Part shown: one piece after another, positions 53,820 through 63,460 of the stretch
Position numbering within the stretch: position 1 is the stretch's first letter
Layout of the letters: each line of letters begins with the position of its first letter
Assembly: GCF_014925405.1 (NCBI RefSeq)
Contig: NZ_AQHJ01000035.1
Span: forward strand, 310,001-374,000
Origin: Pseudoalteromonas ulvae UL12
GTDB taxonomy: Bacteria; Pseudomonadota; Gammaproteobacteria; Enterobacterales; Alteromonadaceae
Reading direction: 5' to 3'
Length of the DNA stretch: 64,000 bases
The notes under the pieces: generated by a model
What the model saw: the letters and a program-made list of their open reading frames with translations, nothing else
Database searches by the model: none
Told to the model about the DNA's origin: nothing
Translations under genes and position numbers: made by a program

Positions 53820-56092
53820 ATCAGTCATTTATAAAAGGACATCGCTTAGCCGCTATGGGGGCGATAGTCGTCAGTTGCGTGATGGTTGCCCTGCTTATTT
53901 TGGCTTGGCAACAGGATAAAATTCAATTTAGCGGTGATATTTTAGCGGCGCTACCCAGTCAACAACAACGTGATCCTGAGCAGCAATTGGCCAGTGATGC
54001 GTTTTACCAACGTAGCCAATCACGTTTGATGTTAAGTATCCGTGGAAAGCAGGCTGTGCTCGGTGCCAAGCATTTAGCGTCAGAGTTAACGGCTATTGAA
54101 GGTCTTACGTTAGATCAACCCAATGTGCCTGATTTTAATCAGTTGATTCGGTTTTACAGCCAATTTCCAGGGGCATTGTCGAGTCTGAATTATCAGCAGC
54201 AGACCACCTCTGCAGAAGCGGTCAGCGATTACTTTTTTAGCCAATTAACCCGTTTAAATAACCCATTTGTCTCAGCCACTTTGGCTGATGATCCGAGCTT
54301 ATCGACCGCGGCGTTTTTAGAACATATCATGAGCCAAAATGGCGGTTTGACCGTCGAGCAAGGCGTTTTGACGACGGAGTTTGAAGGGCAAAAAGTGGCA
54401 CTGCTGCTGTATGATGTCGCACCACAGTATCAGGGGATCCGCGCTGCAGTCCAATTGAGCGAGCAACTACTCAGCGCTGTGACTTCCAGTCATGAGGCGT
54501 ATCCGGTAACAATTGCTCATTCAGGTGTGGTGTTTCATACCGCCGCGAATGCAAAGCAAGCTGAATACGAAATAACGGTGCTAGGTGGGATCAGCGTATT
54601 GCTGTTATTGATTGTTGTGCTGATGGTCTTTCGCTCAGTCACGCCGATTATCTTGGCCAGCTTAACAATACTGATGGCGTGTTTGTTTGGATTTGTGGCA
54701 TTAGTATGGGTATTTGATCATGTGCAGTTGCTCAGCTTAGTGTTTGCTATGACCTTGATAGGCATTGCCATTGATTACTGTTTCCACGGTTTAACGGACG
54801 CTAAGCACGCAAACTCAGCCAGCATGTCTTACAGTACTCAAAAAGCCATGGTGATTGGGTTTGTGACTACGTGTTTGGGGTATGTATTGCTGTGTTTATC
54901 GCCTTTGGCAATTCTTAAGCAAGTAGCGGTGTTTGTTATTTTTGGTCTATTTGGCGCACTTGTGTTTGCTTTGTTTGCGTTGGTGCCGCTTTACAATAAA
55001 CTCAGCGCCACAAGCTCACAGCACCACACATTGCCAACAATACAATTAGATTGGCTAGCCAAAAAAGGGCGTAAGGTGACTGGCGCGATTTTTTTACTTG
55101 CCTGTTTATTATTGCTGTTAAAACCCATCACGTTTAATGATGATATTCGTTTATTAAATGGTTCGCCAGATTCGTTAATTGCCAATGAACAGCATAACTT
55201 AGCGGTGCTTGGGAAGTTATCTCAACGGCATTATTTAATCTGGGGCAGTGACTTACAACACGCTTTACAGCAGCAAGAAGCGTTGCAATCATGGCTCGAT
55301 GTCCATGCGCCTTTGGCTCAACTTGATGGTTTGGCGCGTTGGTTACCCTCGCTCGCATTACAGCAACACAACCTGCAAGACTTTAAACAAAAACGCGACA
55401 GCGGTTATTTTACTGATATTTCAGCGCAATTGGGATTAGTGATCCCAGCGGCTACATCGGCGCAATTATTAACTCCAGAGCATTTTTCTCATTCAGTCCT
55501 TGGGCAACTGATGCCGCTTTATGTGGTGCATCAAGCACAAAACACGGCTTTATGGGTGGCCGTGAGCGGACTGGATAATGACACTCATCAAGCATTCATC
55601 GACGCGAACAGCACACTGCAAGCTTTGGCTAAAAGTAGCGAAATAACCACGGTACTAGGTCATTACCGCGAGCAACTGATGTGGGTGATAGTGGCGATGG
55701 TGGTGGCGAGCTGTGGTATTTTTATCTGGATGTTTGAAGGGCGAACAGCATTTCGCAGTGTTGTCGTTTTTGCTGTGTCAGCCTGTTTCACGTTAGCGTT
55801 TGCCAATATTATTCAAGGGCACCTCAACGTGTTTAATTTATTGTCACTGATATTACTGTTTGCGCTCGCCATCGATTACATGGTGTTTTATCGCAGCCAA
55901 GGACTTAAAAACAGTGCGGTGCTGGCCATTACATTGTCGGCTGTTTCGTCTGCATTGGTTTTTGGCATGTTGATTTGGAGTCACACACCGGCGGTTTATA
56001 GCTTTGGGTTAACCTTAATGATCGGCTTATTGGTGATATACCTGTTATCACCACAAATGATAGGGAAAGAAGATGCAAACGCAACACTATGA
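53816..56092 (+). CDS. MMPL/RND-type exporter of the APE cluster
   Basis: 758 residues. Twelve membrane helices in the MMPL arrangement: helix 1, a periplasmic domain (about 30-230), helices 2-6, second periplasmic domain (about 430-615) and helices 7-12. Proton-motive family that moves lipids, here presumably the APE-lipid. ATGA start overlap with the LolA-like gene. Overlaps the flavoprotein by 20 bases. Confidence 0.86.
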   Translation: MNQSFIKGHRLAAMGAIVVSCVMVALLILAWQQDKIQFSGDILAALPSQQQRDPEQQLASDAFYQRSQSRLMLSIRGKQAVLGAKHLASELTAIEGLTLDQPNVPDFNQLIRFYSQFPGALSSLNYQQQTTSAEAVSDYFFSQLTRLNNPFVSATLADDPSLSTAAFLEHIMSQNGGLTVEQGVLTTEFEGQKVALLLYDVAPQYQGIRAAVQLSEQLLSAVTSSHEAYPVTIAHSGVVFHTAANAKQAEYEITVLGGISVLLLLIVVLMVFRSVTPIILASLTILMACLFGFVALVWVFDHVQLLSLVFAMTLIGIAIDYCFHGLTDAKHANSASMSYSTQKAMVIGFVTTCLGYVLLCLSPLAILKQVAVFVIFGLFGALVFALFALVPLYNKLSATSSQHHTLPTIQLDWLAKKGRKVTGAIFLLACLLLLLKPITFNDDIRLLNGSPDSLIANEQHNLAVLGKLSQRHYLIWGSDLQHALQQQEALQSWLDVHAPLAQLDGLARWLPSLALQQHNLQDFKQKRDSGYFTDISAQLGLVIPAATSAQLLTPEHFSHSVLGQLMPLYVVHQAQNTALWVAVSGLDNDTHQAFIDANSTLQALAKSSEITTVLGHYREQLMWVIVAMVVASCGIFIWMFEGRTAFRSVVVFAVSACFTLAFANIIQGHLNVFNLLSLILLFALAIDYMVFYRSQGLKNSAVLAITLSAVSSALVFGMLIWSHTPAVYSFGLTLMIGLLVIYLLSPQMIGKEDANATL

Positions 56093-57320
56093 TGTCGTGA
56101 TTATTGGTGCTGGGCCGGCGGGTAGCTTAGCAGCTAGTTTGTTGCACCAAGGGGGGCGTCGTGTATTAGTGCTTGAAAAAGAACAATTTCCTCGGTTTTC
56201 TATTGGTGAGAGTTTATTACCACAATCGATGGTTTTTCTGGAGCAAGCCGGTTTATTGCAAAACGTTGAGCAACATGCTGAACAGTTAGGGTTTCAGTTT
56301 AAAAATGGAGCTGCTTTTCATCGCGCTGGTGTTGATACTCAATTTGATTTTACCGAAAAATTTACCCCAGGCCCGGGTACCACTTTTCAAGTAAAACGAG
56401 CGTTGTTTGACAAAACACTCGCTGATACCGCACAGCAGCAAGGAGTCGAGATTCGCTATCAGCACTCGGTGCAAGCATGCCAAACTAGCTCTGAACGGGC
56501 GCAATTGACTGTGTTAGACACAGAGGGTGTGGCGTATCAGGTCAATGCTGAATTTGTCCTCGATGCCAGTGGTTTTGGTCGAGTGTTACCGCGTTTATTG
56601 CAATTAGAAAAATCATCAGAGTTTGCCGTACGCTGTTCGTTCTTTGCTCACTTTAATGACAAAATTGACTGTGATGTCTTTGATCGTAATAAAATCTTAA
56701 TTACCGTTCACCCAGAGCACCATGATATTTGGTATTGGCTAATCCCATTTTCAGATGGCACAGCCAGTGTTGGGGTGGTGATTGATCCTGTGCATTTGGC
56801 AGGACAAGACTTAGATTTATGTGATGACATTTTACAAGGTTACCTCGCACAAGACCCAAATTTAGCGCGTTTATTATCACAGGCTGAGCAAATCGTGCCT
56901 GCTCGTAAAATTCAGGGCTACTCTGCTGATGTGACCAGCTTGTATGGGCCGCGTTTTGCCCTGCTTGGCAATGCTGGGGAATTTTTAGATCCGGTTTTTT
57001 CATCGGGCGTGACCATTGCCCTGCGCTCGGCGGCGTTAATTGCTCCGTTAGTTGAGCGCTATTTAGCCGGTGAAGACGTTGATTTTGAAATCGAATACAG
57101 TCAAGCACTCAAGCAAGGTGTGAACTGTTTTAAAACCTTTGTAAAAGCTTGGTATGATCAGCGTTTTCAAGATGTGATCTTTCATCAGCAACAAGATGAC
57201 ACAGTGAAAAAAATGATTAGCTCGATTTTGGCCGGTTACGCGTGGGATGAATCCAACCCATATGTTAAACAGAGCGAGCGGCGTTTAAATGTATTGGCAG
57301 AGCTATGTCAAAGCAGTTAA
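56073..57320 (+). CDS. FAD-dependent oxidoreductase, halogenase-like
   Basis: 415 residues. Dinucleotide-binding GAGPAGSLAASLL at the start, then the FPRFSIGESLLP pattern and, in the middle, WYWLIP, the WxWxIP motif that marks flavin-dependent halogenases and their relatives. So it could hydroxylate, desaturate or halogenate the aryl head. No halogenation substrate can be named. Related flavoproteins occur in some APE and xanthomonadin clusters. Overlaps both neighbours. Confidence 0.82.
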   Translation: MQTQHYDVVIIGAGPAGSLAASLLHQGGRRVLVLEKEQFPRFSIGESLLPQSMVFLEQAGLLQNVEQHAEQLGFQFKNGAAFHRAGVDTQFDFTEKFTPGPGTTFQVKRALFDKTLADTAQQQGVEIRYQHSVQACQTSSERAQLTVLDTEGVAYQVNAEFVLDASGFGRVLPRLLQLEKSSEFAVRCSFFAHFNDKIDCDVFDRNKILITVHPEHHDIWYWLIPFSDGTASVGVVIDPVHLAGQDLDLCDDILQGYLAQDPNLARLLSQAEQIVPARKIQGYSADVTSLYGPRFALLGNAGEFLDPVFSSGVTIALRSAALIAPLVERYLAGEDVDFEIEYSQALKQGVNCFKTFVKAWYDQRFQDVIFHQQQDDTVKKMISSILAGYAWDESNPYVKQSERRLNVLAELCQSS

Positions 57321-57859
57321 TTCGCCTCACTTTTATCGTGCTGCTGGGGGCGTTACTAGGCGCGTGCAGTAGCCTGACGACGAGCCAACATCCGGTGATA
57401 TTGTCTTCGGGTGTTGCCTTGACCTTGACTGCACCCCCAGAGGGATTAGTTGGTCAAACAATCAGTCAGTTACTTGAAATTGACTATCAGGGCGAGCAAC
57501 ATTCGTTACTGGCACAGGTGCAGTTTCAGCCAAACGGCTTGAATTTAGTTGCCACTTCAGTGCAAGGTCTCCCTGTCTTTGAGCTGACTTACATTGATGG
57601 TGAAGGGATCAACGCACAGCGTTATGTGCCAGTTGCTGAGTTTGATTTTGAGTACATAGTCGCAGATATCCAGTTGGCACTTTGGCCGATGAGTTCACTT
57701 GAACAAAGCTTAATGCAAGGCGAAATGCACATGGTTTCGGACGGGTTTGCGCTGCATGCCAATGGTGACATGAGTGTGCGCGTACACAAGACAGACTCAA
57801 TCACTGTTATCCAACATTTTACACGTCACTATCAGTTGACGATTACCACTTTAGAGTAA
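57305..57859 (+). CDS. DUF3261 lipoprotein of the APE cluster
   Basis: 184 residues. Lipobox LLGAC near residue 21; beta-rich remainder. DUF3261 proteins are constant members of APE clusters and may aid delivery to the outer membrane with the LolA-like protein. Starts inside the flavoprotein end (16-base overlap). Confidence 0.8.
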   Translation: MSKQLIRLTFIVLLGALLGACSSLTTSQHPVILSSGVALTLTAPPEGLVGQTISQLLEIDYQGEQHSLLAQVQFQPNGLNLVATSVQGLPVFELTYIDGEGINAQRYVPVAEFDFEYIVADIQLALWPMSSLEQSLMQGEMHMVSDGFALHANGDMSVRVHKTDSITVIQHFTRHYQLTITTLE

Positions 57860-57864
57860 CTAAA

Positions 57865-59037
57865 ATGAGCGTAGGTTTAGCCGATTTAGGGATTATTTGT
57901 ACGTTAGGTGATGATAAATCATCGGTACTCGCCACTGTGATCAGTCCAACGAGTCGACCGCAAACATGTTTAAGCTTTGATCAACAGTTGAGTTTAAGTG
58001 AACGCAATTATTGGGTTGGTAAAGTAAGGCAGCCATTACCTATGATTGTCGAGCCGCAATTTAATACCCGAAATAATCAATTAATTCGCCATGCATTTGA
58101 ACAAATACAGAAAAATTTTGAGTGTATTAGACAGCACGTTGATCCTCAGCGGATTGCGGTGATAATGGGCACCAGCACTTCAGGAATTGATAGCGGAGAA
58201 GCCGCGCGAGAAAAGCTGTTAGAAGGCGGACAGTTTCCGAATGATTTTTATTACAGCCAGCAAGAATTAAACGCACCAGCTGAGTATATTGCTCATTTGG
58301 CTGGAGCCAAAGGGGTACGTTTTGGAATTTCTACCGCATGCAGTTCGAGCGGCAAGGCATTATTAAGCGCCAAAGCACTGATCGAAGCCGATTTTGCCGA
58401 TGTTGTGTTATGCGGTGGGGTGGATAGTTTGTGTAAAATGACCGTCAATGGCTTTAGCGCCCTAGACTCGACTGCCCATGAGTTTTGTCAGCCGTTCGCG
58501 GCCGAGCGAGATGGCATTAATATCGCAGAAGGCGCTGCTTTATTTATCATGACACGTGAGAGCGGGGCAGTGAATTTGCTCGGTGGCGGCGCAAGTTCCG
58601 ATGCGTATCATGTCTCTGCTCCAGAGCCCACCGGCACTGGCGCAATTGCCGCCATGGAGCAGGCTTTGCAACAAGCCAATCTCAGTGCGTCAGAGATTGA
58701 TTATGTCAATGCCCATGGTACCGGCACCGTCAAAAACGATGCGATGGAAAGCACGGCTTTGGCGACTCTTTTTGGCACTTGCGTCCCAGTGAGCTCTACC
58801 AAGGCGCTCACTGGTCATACGCTTGGTGCTGCTGGTGCGATAGAAGCTGGAATTTGTTGGTTATTATTGAGTGAACTCAATTCACATCAACGCTTACCTG
58901 TGCATTTTGGGCAAATCGATCCAACGTGTGATCACATCATGTTTAGCCAAGGAAACGCACAAAATAAGCTGCAGTATTGCCTGTCAAACTCGTTTGCATT
59001 TGGTGGCAATAATGTTGCGTTGGTTTTAGGGAATTAA
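57865..59037 (+). CDS. Ketosynthase ApeO-like
   Basis: 390 residues. Complete beta-ketoacyl-ACP synthase: Cys159 in GISTACSSSG, His in NAHGTGT and TGHTLGAAG. Probably the elongating ketosynthase that pairs with the chain-length factor at the start of the cluster. Five bases after the lipoprotein. Confidence 0.88.
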   Translation: MSVGLADLGIICTLGDDKSSVLATVISPTSRPQTCLSFDQQLSLSERNYWVGKVRQPLPMIVEPQFNTRNNQLIRHAFEQIQKNFECIRQHVDPQRIAVIMGTSTSGIDSGEAAREKLLEGGQFPNDFYYSQQELNAPAEYIAHLAGAKGVRFGISTACSSSGKALLSAKALIEADFADVVLCGGVDSLCKMTVNGFSALDSTAHEFCQPFAAERDGINIAEGAALFIMTRESGAVNLLGGGASSDAYHVSAPEPTGTGAIAAMEQALQQANLSASEIDYVNAHGTGTVKNDAMESTALATLFGTCVPVSSTKALTGHTLGAAGAIEAGICWLLLSELNSHQRLPVHFGQIDPTCDHIMFSQGNAQNKLQYCLSNSFAFGGNNVALVLGN

Positions 59038-59038
59038 G

Positions 59039-59494
59039 ATGAATCAGTATGCCATAGAGCAAGTATTACCTCACGATGCACCGATGATTTTACTCTGTGA
59101 ATTAATTAGTTACCATGATGAAGGCGCCACGGCGTTGGTCAATATTGATACGCATAGCCCTTTTTATGATCAGCAATATGACGGTGTACCGAGTTATATC
59201 GGCACCGAATATATGGCACAAGCTATCGCTGCGTATGCGGGGGCACTCGCCCTTGATGAAGGACGCCCTGTTCATATCGGTTTTTTATTAGGCACTCGAA
59301 AGTACCAAACCGAGCTAGGGTATTTTTCAACAGGCTCACAGTTGCACATTACAGTGCAAAAATTACTCGAAGATGAATCGGGGTTAAGTGTGTTTGAATG
59401 CAGCATTTCGTGCGGTGAAAACACCCTCGCGACAGCTAAAATTAATGTCTTTCAACCACATGATCCAGAACAATTTTTAAAGGAACAACAATGA
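59039..59494 (+). CDS. Dehydratase ApeP-like
   Basis: 151 residues, hotdog fold with LPHDAPMILL near the start and GTEYMAQAIAAYAG in the helix. Second dehydratase of APE assembly; one base after the ketosynthase. Overlaps the reductase by four bases. Confidence 0.86.
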   Translation: MNQYAIEQVLPHDAPMILLCELISYHDEGATALVNIDTHSPFYDQQYDGVPSYIGTEYMAQAIAAYAGALALDEGRPVHIGFLLGTRKYQTELGYFSTGSQLHITVQKLLEDESGLSVFECSISCGENTLATAKINVFQPHDPEQFLKEQQ

Positions 59495-60216
59495 CATCAC
59501 GTGTACTCGTAACCGGCTCAAGTAGAGGCATAGGTAAAGAAATCGCACTGCGTTTAGCACGCCAAGGCTATGACATTACGTTGCATTGCCGTTCAGGAAT
59601 TGATCATGCCAAAGCGGTTCAGGCCGAGATTCAAGCGATGGGACGTGATGCGTCGATTTTACAATTTGATGTGTGTGATCGCGCCGCGGCTAAAACACAA
59701 ATTAGCGAAGATATTGCAGCATACGGTGCCTATTATGGTGTGATTTGTAATGCTGGCGTGACCCGTGATATGGCATTTCCAGCGATGGAAGGCGATGATT
59801 GGGATGCAGTTATTCGCACCGGCCTTGATGGTTTTTACAATGTTGTTCACCCGACAGTGATGACTATGGTGCAAGCTCGTAAAGGCGGGCGGATCATCAC
59901 GATGGCATCGGTTTCAGGGATTGCGGGTAACCGTGGCCAAGTCAATTACAGTGCCGCCAAAGCTGGCATCATCGGGGCGACCAAAGCACTTGCTTTGGAG
60001 TTGGCTAAGCGAAAAATCACCGTCAATTGTGTTGCGCCCGGTTTGGTCGAAACAGACATGACCGCCGATTTACATTTAGATGAAATGATGAAAATGATCC
60101 CACTGCGCAGAATGGCCACAGTGCAAGAAGTCGCAGGGACAGTGGCATTTTTAATGTCAGACGATGCAGGGTATATCACGCGTCAGGTTATTTCTTTAAA
60201 TGGCGGAATTGTGTAA
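59491..60216 (+). CDS. 3-oxoacyl-ACP reductase (FabG/ApeQ-like)
   Basis: 241 residues, SDR fold: TGSSRGIG, NAGVTRD, Ser in MASVSG, YSAAK. Reduces the keto group in each round with NADPH. Overlaps both neighbours (ATGA). Confidence 0.9.
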   Translation: MTSRVLVTGSSRGIGKEIALRLARQGYDITLHCRSGIDHAKAVQAEIQAMGRDASILQFDVCDRAAAKTQISEDIAAYGAYYGVICNAGVTRDMAFPAMEGDDWDAVIRTGLDGFYNVVHPTVMTMVQARKGGRIITMASVSGIAGNRGQVNYSAAKAGIIGATKALALELAKRKITVNCVAPGLVETDMTADLHLDEMMKMIPLRRMATVQEVAGTVAFLMSDDAGYITRQVISLNGGIV

Positions 60217-61442
60217 TGAAACGAGTGGTGATTACAGGCATGTCGGCCATAACGGCACTGGGTGATAATTGGCCAAAAGTGCGTGAAGGATTAGAAAAAG
60301 CCGAAAATGCCGTGGTCAGTATGCCTGAGTGGCGATATATCAATGGGTTAAATACTAATTTAGCCGCGCCGATCACTGATTTTAGCAAGCCAGCCCACTA
60401 TACCCGTAAGCAAACACGCTCAATGGGTAGAGTGTCATTGATGTCGACTTTTGCCACAGAGCGTGCTCTCGAGCAAGCGCAATTACTTGATCATCCGAGT
60501 TTAACCAATGGCGATACCGGTATTGCATATGGTTCATCAGTAGGCTCAACTGCACCCTTGATGGCATTTGGAAAAATGATGGAAACCGGCGAGATGTCCG
60601 GTGTAACAGCAACCAGTTATATTCAAATGATGGCGCATACTGCGCCGGTCAATGTCGGTGTGTTTTTTGGGATTAAAGGACGAGTGATTACCACAAGTTC
60701 AGCCTGTACATCGGGCTCTCAAGGGATTGGTTATGCCTATGAGGCGATTAAATTTGGCCGTCAAAAGCTGATGGTTGCAGGGGGCGCAGAAGAGCTGTGC
60801 ATAACCGAAGCCGCTGTTTTTGATACCTTATACGCGACAAGTTGCAAAAACGATAGCCCAAAACATACTCCCAGACCCTTTGATAAAGACCGCGATGGGC
60901 TAGTGATTGGTGAAGGAGCGTGTACTTTAGTATTAGAAGAATACGAACATGCAGTCGCACGGGGGGCCACCATTATTGCTGAAATCGTTGGCTTTGGTTG
61001 TAATTCTGATGGCATGCATGTTACTCAGCCTACGTCAGCAACGATGCAAGTGGCCATAGAGCAAGCCATTGAAGATGCAGGGATTTCGCCACAGCAAATT
61101 GGGTATGTGAATGCACACGGTACATCCACCGATCGTGGTGATATCGCAGAATCACAAGCAACCTACGCAGCACTTGGCGCAGCGCCAATTAGTTCGTTAA
61201 AGAGTTATCTGGGTCATACGCTCGGTGCCTGTGGCGCGATTGAGGCTTGGGCCAGTATCAATATGATGCATGACAATTGGTTTGCACCCACCATTAATCT
61301 TGAGCATGTCGATCCTGAGTGCGCACCTTTGGATTACATCCAGCACTTCGGCCGCGAGATTCAAACCGAGTATGTGATGAGTAATAATTTTGCGTTTGGT
61401 GGCATTAATACCTCACTGATTTTTAAGCGCTTTACACATTAA
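60216..61442 (+). CDS. Ketosynthase ApeR-like
   Basis: 408 residues. Second complete KS: Cys164 in TSSACTSG, NAHGTST, LGHTLGACG. In APE systems this one is thought to start the chain or make the first condensation with malonyl-ACP. Last gene of the cluster; no obvious terminator in the 220 bases that follow. Confidence 0.89.
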   Translation: MKRVVITGMSAITALGDNWPKVREGLEKAENAVVSMPEWRYINGLNTNLAAPITDFSKPAHYTRKQTRSMGRVSLMSTFATERALEQAQLLDHPSLTNGDTGIAYGSSVGSTAPLMAFGKMMETGEMSGVTATSYIQMMAHTAPVNVGVFFGIKGRVITTSSACTSGSQGIGYAYEAIKFGRQKLMVAGGAEELCITEAAVFDTLYATSCKNDSPKHTPRPFDKDRDGLVIGEGACTLVLEEYEHAVARGATIIAEIVGFGCNSDGMHVTQPTSATMQVAIEQAIEDAGISPQQIGYVNAHGTSTDRGDIAESQATYAALGAAPISSLKSYLGHTLGACGAIEAWASINMMHDNWFAPTINLEHVDPECAPLDYIQHFGREIQTEYVMSNNFAFGGINTSLIFKRFTH

Positions 61443-61665
61443 GGTTTAACCTAGATAACAAGCCGATAACGCAGTCAACATGAACAACAAACGCTGTCTG
61501 AAGGAGAGAGCAATCTATCTCGGTTCATTTCATATTGAGGTAAAACTGCATTGTGTACACACCTAAATTGAACGGCAAGGTACGAGTTTTTGGAAAGTGA
61601 TCAGCATCTGAGTAATCTAAACCTTGAGTGGACTCGTATGACAACTCAATGAAAGGAGCAAACAG

Positions 61666-62202
61666 ATGACCCAACCACAGCGCGTGTTGTGCAGCACATT
61701 GTTATTAACCGCTTTACCATCGTTAGCCATTGATTTGACCCAATTGCAATGGACTGTTGTTAACGATACCGTCATGGGCGGGCGTTCCGACAGCACCTTG
61801 CGTTTACGCGATGGGGTGGTGATGTTTAGTGGTGAGGTGAGTTTAGCGAATAATGGTGGCTTTGCCTCAGTGCGTGCACCTTACACAACTGCTGCTGGTG
61901 GGGCCAAAGCCCTGTATTTAACCGTAACAGGAGATGGCAAACGCTACCAACTGCGTTTACGAGTTGATCAATATTTAGATGGCCCTGCGTTTGTGTATTC
62001 ATTTCAGACTCAGGCTAATCAGCAACAAACATGGGTGATCAGTGAGCAAGATTTCACCTTACAATTTCGCGGGCGCAAGGTGTCTTCTGATTATCAGCTT
62101 AATTTTTCAGACGTACGAGCGATAGGTTTTATGATTAGCGTAAAACAAGCGGGACCCTTTCAATTGGGGATCAACGAGTTGCTGTTTGTTGAACAGGTGT
62201 GA
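61666..62202 (+). CDS. Secreted CIA30-domain protein
   Basis: 178 residues. Signal peptide (about 1-21). The rest matches CIA30 in order: WTVVNDTVMGGRSDS, NNGGFASVRAPY, LYLTVTGDGKRYQLRLR. CIA30 folds like a galactose-binding jelly roll; in mitochondria it aids complex I assembly, in bacteria it is of unknown use. Divergent from no gene; GAAAGGAG precedes the ATG. Confidence 0.82.
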   Translation: MTQPQRVLCSTLLLTALPSLAIDLTQLQWTVVNDTVMGGRSDSTLRLRDGVVMFSGEVSLANNGGFASVRAPYTTAAGGAKALYLTVTGDGKRYQLRLRVDQYLDGPAFVYSFQTQANQQQTWVISEQDFTLQFRGRKVSSDYQLNFSDVRAIGFMISVKQAGPFQLGINELLFVEQV

Positions 62203-62256
62203 ATGTTGTTAATTAGCATAAAGTTTGTCATAACTCGCACATTTAAATAGATGCTC

Positions 62257-62949
62257 TTACGCAGCATTCGTTTGTTTTAAATGAGTTTCTTTCAGTTTTT
62301 CTTTTAACTTAAGTAAATAAGGTTTATTGGCGATGAGTGTACTCAATTGGCCATTAAAGCTATATATCTGATTCATTTTGGGCAAAGTAAGCTGGCCTTT
62401 TAATAAACTAAGGGCACAAGTCAAATTGATGAAATTAAAATACAAAATGAACTGCTGTATCAGATTAGTCTTGGTGATCTGTAAACCAAGCTTACGTGCG
62501 GTACGAGGGTTTAAAATATAGCTGGTGGCGTTGATTTGAATGTGATCTGGCGGTTGATGTTCGTATTGATTAATTAAAGTAAGCAGCCCGTCAACATAGG
62601 CTTGGAACACTTGTTTTTTGCGTGCTTGAGCAGATTGAGTGAAATCGAGGCTAAAGTAATAGTCAAATAGGCTGCCACTATGCAACGTAATGGCGTTATG
62701 TTTGATTTTTTCTGCTATTAACAATGGTGAGTAATACACTAAGCTACCATTTTTCACGCCACTGGGGACATCGACAAAAGGAGCAAAAACGGACAGTGAT
62801 AAAGCAAAAATAAATAGACTTAAAAATGCCAACCCGCTAACCAACAGCACCATGCCGATCAATAAATTAAAGCCAAGTAATAAACCAGTGAGCTTGAATA
62901 AAAATAGCCGCTGTTGACCTTTGGTCAGTGCATAATAACGATGCTTCAT
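62257..62949 (-). CDS. Hypothetical membrane protein
   Basis: 230 residues. Two membrane helices near the N-terminus (about 15-35 and 38-58) and a soluble C-terminal part of about 165 residues with a hydrophobic stretch LIQQFILYFNFINLTCAL. Not recognised. Start ATG has AAAGGA upstream. Convergent with the CIA30 gene. Confidence 0.62.
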   Translation of the reverse strand: MKHRYYALTKGQQRLFLFKLTGLLLGFNLLIGMVLLVSGLAFLSLFIFALSLSVFAPFVDVPSGVKNGSLVYYSPLLIAEKIKHNAITLHSGSLFDYYFSLDFTQSAQARKKQVFQAYVDGLLTLINQYEHQPPDHIQINATSYILNPRTARKLGLQITKTNLIQQFILYFNFINLTCALSLLKGQLTLPKMNQIYSFNGQLSTLIANKPYLLKLKEKLKETHLKQTNAA

Positions 62950-63460
62950 GTTTATTCATCCTTTTAATTATAAAATCAATGTGTTAGTGGAAACACCAGC
63001 CAAAGCGCAACTTAAATTATCCCATTGCTGATGCTTTAGCAAATCAATACTTGGTGCTGTTGCTGTGAAAATGTGGCAGCTCAACACAATCTGTTAGTGC
63101 GATAAATCAGCACATTTATCATGTCGCTTGTGTTTTTACCTATTTTCACTCCATCAACCCTTTCTACGGGGGATCCATCACAGTTTACTAATCTGAAATT
63201 ATTGCTCTAAAAGCAAGATTAATGGTATTTTGTATAGATATATTTACAAAATAAGCGTGTTTAGGTTAATTTTAAGTTAATGAAACTGTATTTATCTATT
63301 ATAGGTACTATCTTTTGAACGTGTTTCAAAAACCCCAAAATAGATACATAGGTGTGTTAATCATTTTTGTTACGGTTAAATCAGTATTGCTTTGGGATCC
63401 CTAATTAGGGTTGTTTTTTGGAATACCTTTTAACTAAAAACCGACAAAAAGGATAAAACA
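62950..63460. other. Intergenic region before the second subtilase
   Basis: About 510 bases; no credible gene on either strand. Contains promoters for the divergent membrane protein and the subtilase. A terminator-like hairpin at 63399-63418 is the only distinct element. Confidence 0.5.
63399..63418 (+). promoter_or_regulatory. Terminator-like hairpin in the subtilase leader
   Basis: CCCTAATTAGGG followed by TTGTTTTTT, about 40 bases before the subtilase ATG. The stem (palindrome) is only 12 bases with no loop, so at most 4-5 pairs; could attenuate the leader or be chance. Confidence 0.3.
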
